Assembly (NCBI GenBank): GCA_035455185.1
Contig: DATIFQ010000451.1
Coordinates: forward strand, 1-31,081
Direction: 5' to 3'
DNA from: JAEHDI01 sp035455185
Lineage (GTDB): Bacteria; Acidobacteriota; Terriglobia; Bryobacterales; Bryobacteraceae
Length of the DNA: 31,081 nucleotides
The translations under genes were made by a program, and so were the position numbers. Under the pieces are notes generated by a model. It had not been told where the DNA came from. It did not search any database and saw only the letters and a list, made by a program, of their open reading frames with translations. Positions 1 through 7,948 of the stretch are shown piece after piece (the first letter of the stretch is position 1; the number at the start of each line of letters is the position of its first letter).

Positions 1-1227
1 CTTGATCCACCAGCCGTACCCAATTTTGAAGTTGTTCACGCCGCTCGGATCGTCTCCCGTCCGGTTGGGTTTCCAGAGGTCGTTGATGATCTTCTGGCCT
101 GTTGGATCGATCATCTGAGCCGGGATCCTGTTGTTTGTGAAGGGAGTCCGGGTCACCGTCGAGGTGGCGGGATCGAACTGTGTGGAGAACGGATCGTAGA
201 TCATCCTCAAGTTGCCGTCAGGCGTGAACGTTTTGGAGAAATCGCCGGTGCGCTCGAGGTCCGTCGGAACTGTGGAAACGTTCGAGGACGGCTGGGTGGC
301 CTTCCACCGCTCGTAGCTGAAAAAGTTGAACAGCTTGTTCTTCTTGATCGGGTTGCCGAGGGTGCCGCCCCAGATGTTGTTCTTCACAACGCTCTCGGTT
401 CGGGTGATCGGATCCACCACGGCGTTGAAGACGGGGTTGCGGCCGAACCAATAGGCCGAACCGTGGAAATCGTTGGTGCCGGACTTCATCGAGAGGTTGA
501 GCACTCCGCCGGCGCTGAAACCATACTCCGCGTCTACGGCGTTCTGCTGTACCACCACTTCCTGCACCGCGTCCATCGGCGAATTGTAGGAACCGCGCGC
601 GGCCACGCCCGTAGGCACGCCATCGAGCAACTGGTCGTTCTTGCCGCCCGTCGATCCGCCTACATCCAGTCCGGAGTTGGACCACATGTAGAACGGGTTG
701 CGATGCGAGACATCCCAGTACTGGTTCACCACCGCCGGATTGAGGAGGGCCAGCGTGAAGGGATTCCGTGCCAGCACGGGGAGGTCCTGCAGCATGGTGC
801 CCTGAACCGCGGTGGTCATGGTGCTGGTGTTGAACTGCACCGCGGTGACGGCCTCGCTGACCGTGACCGCCTCGGTAACGCCTCCTACTGTGAGCGGGGC
901 GTTGACGGTCACGTCGCCAGCTGTCAGCACGGTGATGTTTTCCTGCACAAACTTGCTGAAACCGGAGGCTTCAACGGTCACAGAGTAACTGCCCGGCGTG
1001 ACGAAGTCGAAGCGGTAGCTGCCGGTCGTGTCAGTTTCTTTTGCGCTTTCGATGCCAGTGTTGACGTTTCTCAATGTTACTTTGGCCCCGACGATGGCTG
1101 CCTGTGTCGGGTCAGTCACCGTGCCCTGCACGCGGCCACGGGACTCCTGGCCGAGTGCAAAGCTCGTGAAAACAATCAGCAAGGCGAAGCAAAGCACGGT
1201 CATTCCCCAACGGGAAATGCGTTGCAT
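1..1227 (-). CDS. TonB-dependent receptor, Oar-like, N-terminal 409 residues (partial)
   Basis: The gene runs off the left edge and only its N-terminal 409 codons are visible. Residues 1-26 form a signal peptide (basic start, hydrophobic stretch ending in FALG-Q). About residues 30-110 match a carboxypeptidase-regulatory (transthyretin-like) beta-sandwich, with GRVQGTVTDPTQAAIVGAKV followed by a TGSYRFDFVTPGSYSVTV-type pattern. A plug domain follows (around GGKNDQLLDGVPTG and VVVQQNAVDAEYGFSAGG), then aromatic-rich strands of the outer-membrane barrel. This is the large Oar/TonB-like receptor type that is expanded in Acidobacteriota, and the substrate cannot be read from the sequence. The ATG at 1227 is preceded by AAAAGGGGG at good spacing, and a promoter lies about 140 nt further upstream. 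An in-frame ATG at 1203 is the alternative start but would cut the signal peptide. Confidence 0.9.
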   Translation of the reverse strand, partial: MQRISRWGMTVLCFALLIVFTSFALGQESRGRVQGTVTDPTQAAIVGAKVTLRNVNTGIESAKETDTTGSYRFDFVTPGSYSVTVEASGFSKFVQENITVLTAGDVTVNAPLTVGGVTEAVTVSEAVTAVQFNTSTMTTAVQGTMLQDLPVLARNPFTLALLNPAVVNQYWDVSHRNPFYMWSNSGLDVGGSTGGKNDQLLDGVPTGVAARGSYNSPMDAVQEVVVQQNAVDAEYGFSAGGVLNLSMKSGTNDFHGSAYWFGRNPVFNAVVDPITRTESVVKNNIWGGTLGNPIKKNKLFNFFSYERWKATQPSSNVSTVPTDLERTGDFSKTFTPDGNLRMIYDPFSTQFDPATSTVTRTPFTNNRIPAQMIDPTGQKIINDLWKPNRTGDDPSGVNNFKIGYGWWIK

Positions 1228-1510
1228 ACAACCCCCTTTTCTGTTGAGACACTGCGAAAGTAGTTGGATAGAAACCTCAAGCTTTGGCGACCCCATTCTC
1301 GGACCTTAGCCTGACGTCATGCAACAGTCCTACCCCACCAGGTCGTAGACCCAAAATTGTCCTGTTGCCTTGGCCAATTATGTACCCCGTTACACAGGCT
1401 GTCAATTAGAGTTTCCTTAATGAATGTATATTTATCGTGATCATATTTCCGCATTGACAGTACGTTTTCTTGTATGGCAGTGCAGGGGTAAGTACCGTGG
1501 CGATCCGGTG
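1228..1510. other. Intergenic control region ahead of the TonB receptor
   Basis: This is the longest non-coding stretch of the window (283 bp). It holds the receptor promoter on the minus strand and a leader of about 140 nt. The leader carries a short dyad (CAACAG at 1322-1327 with CTGTTG at 1362-1367) and a TGACGTCA palindrome near 1312-1319. Neither is strong enough to be called a riboswitch or an operator. The part next to the TPR gene is AT-richer, and I see no clear terminator there. Confidence 0.5.
1377..1405 (-). promoter_or_regulatory. Sigma70-like promoter for the TonB receptor
   Basis: On the minus strand, a perfect TTGACA -35 box (1405-1400) is followed after exactly 17 nt by CATAAT (1382-1377), one mismatch from the -10 consensus. 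Transcription would start near 1370, giving a leader of about 140 nt before the ATG at 1227. Confidence 0.75.
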
Positions 1511-2839
1511 CTAGCGAACCGGCTCGGCTGGCTGTTCCTTCGCCTTCAGTGCCTTGTACATTCCGAGGGTCTTACGGAAATCGCTGTCGCGGTCCAGGTC
1601 GCGGTAGGCGCCGGCAAGAGTGAAGAACACTTCGCTGTCACCGGGACTCAGCTTCGCGGCAGCCTCAAGATGCGGCAAGGCTTCGGCTGGCTTTCCCTGT
1701 TTCAGAAGGAGCTTGCCAAGTTCATAGCGGGCGCCGGGGAGTGACGCGTCAAGCGCAAGCGCCTTCTTGAGCAGGGACTGCGCGCGTGCTTCGGCAGCGG
1801 CGTCGGGTTTGGCGGTGGGTTGTACCAACATCCGGCCGTAAGCCTCATAGAAACGGGCGTTGCGAGGGTACCGGGCGATCCCCTTTTCGAAAGTTGCGGA
1901 TGCCTGAGAGATCAGCCAACCGGCAGCCTGCGCTTGGCCTAGCAGGAGCAGCGCCTCATCGTCATCCGGGGCGAGCTCCACGGCGCGCGTCAAAGAGCCC
2001 ACCGCCTCGTGGAGGCTCCTGATGTAGCCTTCCGCCTGGCCTTTGCGCTTATAGGCCAGGGCGGACTTCGGCATTCTCTCGACGGTCCGTAGGGTGAGGT
2101 CGTAGGCCTCTGAGTAACGTCTCTGCTCTATCAGGAGCGCCGCGAGTTCGCCGTAGCCGGTATGGTTCGAGGGTTCGATCTCGATGGCCTGCATCATCGT
2201 GCGCACGGCCTCGGCCGGCTGTACCTGCCGTTGGTACGCCCATGCCAGAAGGCGGTAAAGACGGGGGTCCCGGGATCCGCCGGCGATGGTCGCAAGGAGC
2301 GTCGACCGGCACTCTTCGAAGCGGCCGGCGCGGTAATAACAGCGCGCCAGTGAAAGGATTGCATCGGGCGTCTTTGGAACGAGGCCCGGAAGAGACTCGA
2401 GCAGCTTCAGCGCCGCTTCGTCTTCGCCGAGACTCTCTAGAACACTTCCGAGCAGCAGAGACGCCTGTGGATGCCCGGGTTTCGCCTTGAGAATCCGCTC
2501 GAGATGCTTCCTGGAGTCCGGACTCCGGCCAAGCCGGAACTGATTCAGCGCCAGGTTGTAGCGAGTGCCGGCGTCCGAGGGATCCAGTTTCAGCGCCGCC
2601 TCGAAGTGGACGTTCGCCTCTTCCAGTTTCTGCCCGCCGGTCAGAGCCATTCCGAGGAGAGAATGCGCGACGGCATTGCCCGGAGCCGCGCGCACGGCGA
2701 TTCGAAATTCCGCTTCGGCCTGCTGTATCCGGCCTTCGCGCAAAAGCGAACTCCCCTTTCTTAGGTGCTCCTGCGGAGACACGGACTTTGCCGGAGGGGA
2801 AGCGACCTGCAACGCAAGAGTCAGAACGCCAGCGATCAT
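1511..2839 (-). CDS. Secreted or periplasmic TPR-repeat protein
   Basis: A 442-residue protein made almost wholly of tetratricopeptide repeats, which are helical hairpins that act as protein-interaction scaffolds. Typical repeats read AVAHSLLGMALTGGQKLEEA, AGTRYNLALNQFRLGRSPDS and DDEALLLLGQAQAAGWLISQ, and I estimate about ten units from residue 20 to the C-terminus. The frame stays open up to 2935, but the ATG at 2839 is preferred. It gives a short hydrophobic start (MIAGVLTLALQVASPPAKS) resembling a signal peptide and leaves a 43-nt gap to the upstream gene instead of an overlap. The Shine-Dalgarno sequence is weak. The protein is encoded directly after a CRTAC1-like gene. That pairing seems common in Acidobacteriota, where the TPR protein may act with the beta-propeller protein, which is inference. 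The substrate and partner are unknown. Confidence 0.85.
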   Translation of the reverse strand: MIAGVLTLALQVASPPAKSVSPQEHLRKGSSLLREGRIQQAEAEFRIAVRAAPGNAVAHSLLGMALTGGQKLEEANVHFEAALKLDPSDAGTRYNLALNQFRLGRSPDSRKHLERILKAKPGHPQASLLLGSVLESLGEDEAALKLLESLPGLVPKTPDAILSLARCYYRAGRFEECRSTLLATIAGGSRDPRLYRLLAWAYQRQVQPAEAVRTMMQAIEIEPSNHTGYGELAALLIEQRRYSEAYDLTLRTVERMPKSALAYKRKGQAEGYIRSLHEAVGSLTRAVELAPDDDEALLLLGQAQAAGWLISQASATFEKGIARYPRNARFYEAYGRMLVQPTAKPDAAAEARAQSLLKKALALDASLPGARYELGKLLLKQGKPAEALPHLEAAAKLSPGDSEVFFTLAGAYRDLDRDSDFRKTLGMYKALKAKEQPAEPVR

Positions 2840-2882
2840 GCTTTCGCCCCAGGGCGGCGTGAACGGTTCCTTACTCTCCAGG

Positions 2883-4538
2883 CTAGTCCGGAGGCTCGCT
2901 AACCTGCAAGACCTGGTTGACCGGGATCTCCGCAAGTACCTGTTTGACTCCGCTCGGCCAGCGGATGTCGATGTCGGTAGCCTTGGCCACGCCGCCTAGC
3001 CCGAAGTGGACGCCAAAGTTGCTCGACGATGCGTACCCGCCGTTGACGGTGACGTGGTTGTGCTGAGTTCCAATGCGAACGCTCGCGCCGATCCCATCCT
3101 TGTTGCTTCGCGCGCCGTGCAGCCGCAGAACAAGCCACGAAGCAACCGAAGGGCCGGTGTTTTCCCAGAGCTCAGGCGGTCCACCAAGCACAGCCACGAC
3201 GACATCAAGCCTGCCGTCGTTGTTGAAGTCCGCCGCGGCTGCGCCACGGTGAGCGCGGGGAGTCTGGAAATCCGGGCCGGCCTCACCGGAAACGTCACGA
3301 AAAGACCCATTGCCGGTGTTGAGAAAAATGCAGTTCGGGACCTTGTATTTCGTGGGCTCGAAGTATTCGACGTTGTCGACGACATGGGCGCCGGAAACGA
3401 ACAGATCCTTCCGGCCGTCGTTATTAAAATCGTACAAGAGGGGACTCCAGCCGCTGCGGTCGATGCTGAGCCGGGACAGGGAGCTACGATCGGTCCAGTC
3501 GCGAAAGCGGCTGCGGCCCAGATTCCGGAAAAGAGGGAACCACTCGCCGGCAAGCGCGGCGACCACGATGTCGGGAAGGCCGTCGTTGTCGTAGTCGCGG
3601 AAGTCTGCCCCCATTGCGGAGATGGGGCGGGCGTGGTCGGCCATGGCCACGCCGGACTCCAGCGCCACCTCCTCGAACTTGCCGTTTCCCAGATTGTGGA
3701 ACAGAAAGTTGGGGATCTTGTCATTGGTGACGAAAACATCCACGAAGCCGTCCAAGTCGTAGTCGGCCAAAGCGACGCTCATTCCCTTCCCAACGTGGTG
3801 GGCGATACCAGACTTCTCGGACACGTCCTCAAAGGTGCCGTCGCCACGGTTCCGGTAAAGCGTGTTCGGCAAACCCCGGAAGTGTTTCGGGTGACAGTAG
3901 GCGCGGACATTCTTGACGGAGTCGCCGCAGAACGGAGCCTTGTCGGGAATCCAGTCCAGGTAATTCACGACGAACAGATCGAGGCGGCCGTCGTTATCGT
4001 AGTCAAGCCAGCCTCCGGCGATGGACCACAGGTCGCTCTTGATGCCGGCTTTGGCGGTGACCTCCTCGAACCTGCCGTTACCGAGGTTGTGGTAGAGGTG
4101 GTTAGATCGTACCCCCGCGACGAACAGGTCCGTATGACCGTCGTTGTCAAAGTCCGCGGCGGAGGCTCCAATGGAGTAGCCGGAACCAGCGAGGCCAGCC
4201 TCAGAAGTTACGTCCTTGAACTTCATCCCTCCCAAGTTCCGGAACAGCCGGTTGTGAAACTTGGGATCCTTCTTCTCCAGGGAAGGGACGGACGCGCCGT
4301 TCGTGAAGAAGATGTCCATGAGCCCGTCGCCGTCGTAGTCGAAAACGGCGAGCCCGCCGGCCATCGTCTCGATGATCTGTTTCTCGGGGGTAGGGTTGTT
4401 TTCGAGGACAAACCGCAGGCCCGCGGCTTCCGCAACGTTCCGGAATCGGATGGGCGGCGGTTGTGCAGACGAAACCGAAGTGGCCAGACAGAGGGACCAG
4501 AAGAGCCTACAAACGCCCGGAATTGGTTTCGTTTGCAT
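2883..4538 (-). CDS. CRTAC1-like secreted protein (FG-GAP/VCBS repeats plus ASPIC/UnbV domain)
   Basis: A 551-residue exported protein. Residues 1-25 look like a signal peptide (LFWSLCLATSVSSAQ). Seven or more calcium-binding propeller loops of the DxDxDGxxD type follow, for example DYDGDGLMDIFFTN, DFDNDGHTDLFVAG, DYDNDGRLDLFVVN and DFNNDGRLDVVVAV, which indicates an integrin-like beta-propeller. The last 90 or so residues match the ASPIC/UnbV domain (NKDGIGASVRI, GGYASSSNFGVHFGLG, DIDIRWPSGVKQ). The architecture is that of the CRTAC1 family, with an extracellular or periplasmic binding role; no enzymatic residues are recognisable. The start overlaps the end of the upstream iron-sulfur gene by 32 nt and lacks an obvious Shine-Dalgarno sequence, so translation may be coupled or start slightly later. 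It is probably co-transcribed with the TPR gene downstream. Confidence 0.9.
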   Translation of the reverse strand: MQTKPIPGVCRLFWSLCLATSVSSAQPPPIRFRNVAEAAGLRFVLENNPTPEKQIIETMAGGLAVFDYDGDGLMDIFFTNGASVPSLEKKDPKFHNRLFRNLGGMKFKDVTSEAGLAGSGYSIGASAADFDNDGHTDLFVAGVRSNHLYHNLGNGRFEEVTAKAGIKSDLWSIAGGWLDYDNDGRLDLFVVNYLDWIPDKAPFCGDSVKNVRAYCHPKHFRGLPNTLYRNRGDGTFEDVSEKSGIAHHVGKGMSVALADYDLDGFVDVFVTNDKIPNFLFHNLGNGKFEEVALESGVAMADHARPISAMGADFRDYDNDGLPDIVVAALAGEWFPLFRNLGRSRFRDWTDRSSLSRLSIDRSGWSPLLYDFNNDGRKDLFVSGAHVVDNVEYFEPTKYKVPNCIFLNTGNGSFRDVSGEAGPDFQTPRAHRGAAAADFNNDGRLDVVVAVLGGPPELWENTGPSVASWLVLRLHGARSNKDGIGASVRIGTQHNHVTVNGGYASSSNFGVHFGLGGVAKATDIDIRWPSGVKQVLAEIPVNQVLQVSEPPD

Positions 4539-6381
4539 TTTGGAGTGGCGCAGCCGCCAGTTGCGCGATGTCAGTCAGCGCTGGGGGCGTCATTCCCGGC
4601 GCGCCGAGGGCATCGCGGAACATGCTGTGGCAGAAGGGACAGGCGGCGGCGATCGTTTTCGCCCCAGTCGCCACCATTTCCTCGGTTCGCTCTATGTTTA
4701 CCCGTTTCCCTTTTTCCTCACCAAGGAACACAAGCCCGCCGCCGGCGCCACAGCAGAAAGAACTGCTGCGCGTCCGCCGCGGCTCAACCGTCTCTCCGTA
4801 AAGCCGGATCACATCGCGAGGCTCTTCGTAAGTGCCGCGGTAGCGTCCGAGGTAACACGGGTCGTGGAAGACAACGGTATTACGGGGACCACTCGCGGCC
4901 GGGAGGCGGTCCCGGTGGCGGGCGAGGAACTCGCTGTGGTGCTCAATTTCAATGTCCGCGCCGAATTCCTTCCAGTCCTCCGATATCGTGCGGACACAGT
5001 GCGGGCAAATCGAAACAAGCCTGCGGGCTTTGGACCGGCCGATTTCTTCTATGTTCGCTTCGGCCAGTTGGGAGAACAGCAGGTCGTTTCCGAGCCTGCG
5101 CGCGGAGTCACCGGTACAGCGCTCTTTCTTTAGGACGCCGAAGGTGACCTTAAGATACCGCAGCACGGTGACCATCGCCAGAACGATCTCCCTCCCCTGC
5201 GGATCGTAGGAGCCCATGCACCCCAACCAAAGGCAGTATTCTTGGGCGCCGTCGTACAGCGGCAGCCCATGCTTTTCGATGAACTTGTCCCGCTCGGACG
5301 ACGCAAAACCGAGGGGATTTCCATATCGCTCCAGGTTCAGGAACAGCTTGTTGCCGTGATCGTCATCCCATTTGCCGGTATTGACGGCGCCGCGGCGCAG
5401 GCCGACGATGACCGGCAGGTGTTGGATTCCAACCGGGCACTGATACTCGCAAGCGCCACAAGTTGTGCACTGAAAGGCCGCTTCTTGCGAAAGATGCCTT
5501 CCGATCAAAGGAGCCTCCGCCACAGCTCCGTTTTCATTCAAATACCGGCGCACTCCGAGAATGATCTCCTTCGGATTCAGGACTTTGCCTGTGTTGTAGG
5601 CCGGGCAGTGTTCTGTGCAGCGCCCGCACTCGACGCAGGTGTAGGCCTGAAGAGTGACAATCCGCGTGAGATCCCGGCCCGTATCGAGACCGAAGTCTTC
5701 ATCGCCCGCGAGAGGCGGAATACGGCTGAATGAGGGCCGCTTCAGGAACACCGTCACCGGGCTAAGCAGCAAGTGCAGATGCTTCGTATGCGGGATCAGC
5801 GGGAGAAATACCAACAGTGCCAGCGTATGCGCCCACCAGTTGATTCGTGCCGCCGGACTCCCCTCCGTGACGAAGAATGTCGTCAGGTAGGTCGCCATCA
5901 GGAAGAAGATCAGGAAGGCGACCAGACCCGATTCCGGAGAAATCTCCCCGAGCCATTTCGGCCTCGCAACGAACCGCCGGATTGCGAGTCCGGCGATCGA
6001 CAGACCGGCGGCGACCGCGAACACGGCTGCTACGATGAAGTACAGCTGCCCGAATCCACTATCGCGAGGAATGAGTTCCAGCCCCAGCCCTTCCACGAGG
6101 TGATTGATCGTCACCAGCGCGAATGCGCAGAATCCCCAAAACACAAATGCGTGCGCTATGCCCGGCAGCGGGCGATCCCGGATCACGCGCTCTTGGAGCA
6201 TCACCTGCCCGAAGAAAGCGCGCATGCGCGGCAAGAGCGGCCGCAGTTGGAAGTCCGGGTCTCTCCGGGAACGCCGAATGACGGCGGCGACTCTTCCGAA
6301 CCGCCGCCAAAACGCGAGTGCGGAAGCGGTTAGCAGCGCCAGGAAGAGCAAGATTTCCCACGGAGAGGACCCGGGCATCAT
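4507..6381 (-). CDS. Membrane CCG-domain Fe-S oxidoreductase, EMO/FadF-like
   Basis: A 624-residue fusion of a membrane cytochrome b domain and a HdrD-like soluble part. Residues 1-215 hold about five or six hydrophobic helices resembling the NarI gamma subunit, with candidate heme ligands H77, H94, H185, H198 and H201. Two ferredoxin motifs follow (C249/C252/C255/C259 and C305/C308/C311/C315). Two cysteine-rich CCG-type domains come next. The second is complete (C509, CC543-544, CxxC581-584). In the first, the central CC is CT (CTGDSARR at 422). Family knowledge: this layout is that of ETF:(methyl)menaquinone oxidoreductases and B. subtilis FadF-like proteins, which pass electrons from fatty-acid or aromatic acyl-CoA oxidation to menaquinone. 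No etfAB or acyl-CoA dehydrogenase lies in the window, so the donor is inferred. The frame is open to 6585, but the ATG at 6381 (or 6378) begins the first helix and avoids overlap with the divergent epimerase. Confidence 0.85.
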   Translation of the reverse strand: MMPGSSPWEILLFLALLTASALAFWRRFGRVAAVIRRSRRDPDFQLRPLLPRMRAFFGQVMLQERVIRDRPLPGIAHAFVFWGFCAFALVTINHLVEGLGLELIPRDSGFGQLYFIVAAVFAVAAGLSIAGLAIRRFVARPKWLGEISPESGLVAFLIFFLMATYLTTFFVTEGSPAARINWWAHTLALLVFLPLIPHTKHLHLLLSPVTVFLKRPSFSRIPPLAGDEDFGLDTGRDLTRIVTLQAYTCVECGRCTEHCPAYNTGKVLNPKEIILGVRRYLNENGAVAEAPLIGRHLSQEAAFQCTTCGACEYQCPVGIQHLPVIVGLRRGAVNTGKWDDDHGNKLFLNLERYGNPLGFASSERDKFIEKHGLPLYDGAQEYCLWLGCMGSYDPQGREIVLAMVTVLRYLKVTFGVLKKERCTGDSARRLGNDLLFSQLAEANIEEIGRSKARRLVSICPHCVRTISEDWKEFGADIEIEHHSEFLARHRDRLPAASGPRNTVVFHDPCYLGRYRGTYEEPRDVIRLYGETVEPRRTRSSSFCCGAGGGLVFLGEEKGKRVNIERTEEMVATGAKTIAAACPFCHSMFRDALGAPGMTPPALTDIAQLAAAPLQNANETNSGRL

Positions 6382-6414
6382 GCCTGCTCTGAATGTAACA
6401 TGGCGCGAATTCGC

Positions 6415-6420
6415 TACAAT
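6415..6420 (+). promoter_or_regulatory. Probable -10 box of the epimerase gene
   Basis: TACAAT lies in the narrow gap between two divergent genes. No good -35 box is seen at 16-18 nt. It places transcription start near 6427, downstream of the ATG at 6400. This argues against that ATG and for the TTG start at 6445. Confidence 0.4.
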
Positions 6421-6444
6421 GAGATCTTCTCCGGGAGGTTTTAT

Positions 6445-7383
6445 TTGGATCTTCTTGTTTCGGGAGCAGCCGGGTTCATCGGCTCGCACCTCTGTGATCG
6501 CCTGCTCGCCGAAGGGCATTCCGTGCTCGGCCTCGACAATCTGCTCACCGGCTCCCGCGACAACATCGCTCACCTCGAGCGGCATTCGCGGTTCGAGTTC
6601 CGCCGGCAGGACGTCGGCAAGTCATTCGATGCAAACGGCGACTTTGACGGCGTGCTCCATCTCGCTTCTCCCGCGAGCCCGAAGGATTACCTCGGACTCC
6701 CCGTCGAGACGTTGGAGGTTAGTTCGTGCGGAACCAGGAACATGCTGGAGGTCGCGCGCCGGTGCAACGCACGCTTCCTGCTGACGTCGACATCCGAGGC
6801 TTACGGCGATCCGGCGGAGCATCCGCAGTCGGAGTCCTATTGGGGTCACGTCAACCCCGTCGGCCCCCGCTCATGCTACGACGAAGGCAAGCGCTTTGCC
6901 GAGGCGCTGACGATGGCGTACCACCGCACATTCGGGCTGCGGACCAGCATCGCCCGTATCTTTAATACCTACGGGCCGCGGATGAAGTTGAAGGACGGGC
7001 GCGTCGTTCCAACGTTCCTGGACCAGGCCTTGCGCCGGCAGCCGGTCACCGTTTTCGGTGATGGTACGCAAACCCGCAGCTTCTGCTATGTGAGTGACAT
7101 GGTCGAAGGGCTGTACCGGCTCTTTCTGTCCGAGGAACGCTATCCTATCAACCTCGGTAATCCAGCGGAGATGTCGATTCGGGAGTTTGCCGAGTACATC
7201 TGCCGGCTTACGGGTGTCCCGTTCAAGGCTGAGTATAAACCGCTGCCTCCCGACGACCCGAAGAAAAGACGGCCGGACATCTCCAAGGCAAAAAAGTCGC
7301 TTGGCTGGGAGCCGCACGTGTCGCTTGAGGACGGACTCCGCAAGACGATCGAGTATTTTCGGCCGCGGATGACGTTTATCTGA
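6445..7383 (+). CDS. NAD-dependent sugar epimerase/dehydratase, UDP-glucuronate decarboxylase type
   Basis: A 312-residue extended short-chain dehydrogenase. The Rossmann glycine motif GAAGFIGS lies at residues 7-14. The catalytic set is TSTSEAYG (E118) with Y145 and K149 in YDEGKR. The stretches PASPKDY, YWGHVNPVGPRSCYDEGKR and RIFNTYGPRM are hallmarks of UDP-xylose synthase (UDP-glucuronate decarboxylase), which makes UDP-xylose for surface polysaccharides. A dTDP-glucose 4,6-dehydratase relative is the alternative. The start is chosen as TTG 6445. It follows GGGAGG (6433-6438) by 6 nt, lies 25 nt after a TACAAT box, and gives the usual N-terminus only a few residues before GxxGxxG. The upstream ATG at 6400 has no ribosome site and would overlap the promoter. 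The 3' end overlaps the convergent DUF3501 gene by 8 nt. Confidence 0.88.
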   Translation: MDLLVSGAAGFIGSHLCDRLLAEGHSVLGLDNLLTGSRDNIAHLERHSRFEFRRQDVGKSFDANGDFDGVLHLASPASPKDYLGLPVETLEVSSCGTRNMLEVARRCNARFLLTSTSEAYGDPAEHPQSESYWGHVNPVGPRSCYDEGKRFAEALTMAYHRTFGLRTSIARIFNTYGPRMKLKDGRVVPTFLDQALRRQPVTVFGDGTQTRSFCYVSDMVEGLYRLFLSEERYPINLGNPAEMSIREFAEYICRLTGVPFKAEYKPLPPDDPKKRRPDISKAKKSLGWEPHVSLEDGLRKTIEYFRPRMTFI

Positions 7384-7948
7384 GGTCCCCTGCCAGTTCG
7401 GTGATCTGTTCGGTACTGAGCGCCTGCTCGCTCCGGTACTTCGGGTGATCCACAACGATTCTCGCTCCGTCGGTGAACCGTGCGGCGTGTTCCGGCGTAA
7501 GTTCGAATTTCACGTACTGCACGGAACTGATCCGGCCGCCGGAGATCTGGCGACCGTCGAACCTGGCCCGCACCGGACGCAGGTCCCCCACGGCCAGCCA
7601 GACGTGGTCCTCCAGGCCGAGCAACTCTCTTAGCCACACATCCCGCTCCTCCGGGGTCTCGTATTCGATAAACAAACTGGCGCTCAGGCCGTTTTCCGCC
7701 GGAATGAGTTCGTTGTACGTTTCGACTTCGTGAGCGATGTCCTCCAACCGGACAGTCCGCTCGATGCGAATCATCTCCTGGATCTGATACCGCACGGTAT
7801 CGTGATTCTCGAACAAGAACGTGAGATGATCCCCGACCCGGACACGACGCCTGTCCTTGAGGGCCATGATTTGCGGGCGCCCGATGCTTCGCTCTATTTC
7901 GTAGTCGGCGAGGCTTTTGATCTCCGAAATCGAAACACGCTCGATCAC
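7376..7948 (-). CDS. DUF3501 family protein
   Basis: A 190-residue soluble protein that I recognise as DUF3501 from its overall pattern: an N-terminal RVSISEIKSLADYEIER segment, a middle part with ENHDTVRYQIQEMIRIER, and a C-terminal VQYVKFELTPEHAARF segment. The biochemical function is unknown. It starts at GTG 7948, and its start overlaps the stop of the preceding Fe-S gene as GTGA, so the two are translationally coupled. DUF3501 genes are typically found beside rubrerythrin and GlpC-like Fe-S genes, as here, which suggests a helper role in a redox or peroxide-defence unit (inference). No metal-binding cysteine pair is visible. Confidence 0.85.
   Translation of the reverse strand: MIERVSISEIKSLADYEIERSIGRPQIMALKDRRRVRVGDHLTFLFENHDTVRYQIQEMIRIERTVRLEDIAHEVETYNELIPAENGLSASLFIEYETPEERDVWLRELLGLEDHVWLAVGDLRPVRARFDGRQISGGRISSVQYVKFELTPEHAARFTDGARIVVDHPKYRSEQALSTEQITELAGDLR

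Noticed and set aside
463..1263. A 266-codon plus-strand frame over the receptor gene
   Set aside because: It is antisense to a well-supported receptor with signal peptide, ribosome site and promoter; the translation is low complexity and unrecognised.
1311..1319. TGACGTCA palindrome as an operator
   Set aside because: A single 8-bp palindrome with no repeat or known bacterial regulator to match.
1499..1527. Possible terminator after the TPR gene (CCGG repeats)
   Set aside because: Only a 4-bp stem and no T-run.
3006..5147. A 713-codon open frame on the plus strand
   Set aside because: It lies antisense to the CRTAC1-like and EMO-like genes, shows no recognisable domains, and arises from GC-rich codon use in the repeated DxDxDG loops.
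6400..6444. ATG 6400 as epimerase start
   Set aside because: No ribosome site, upstream of the apparent -10 box, and overlaps the divergent control region.
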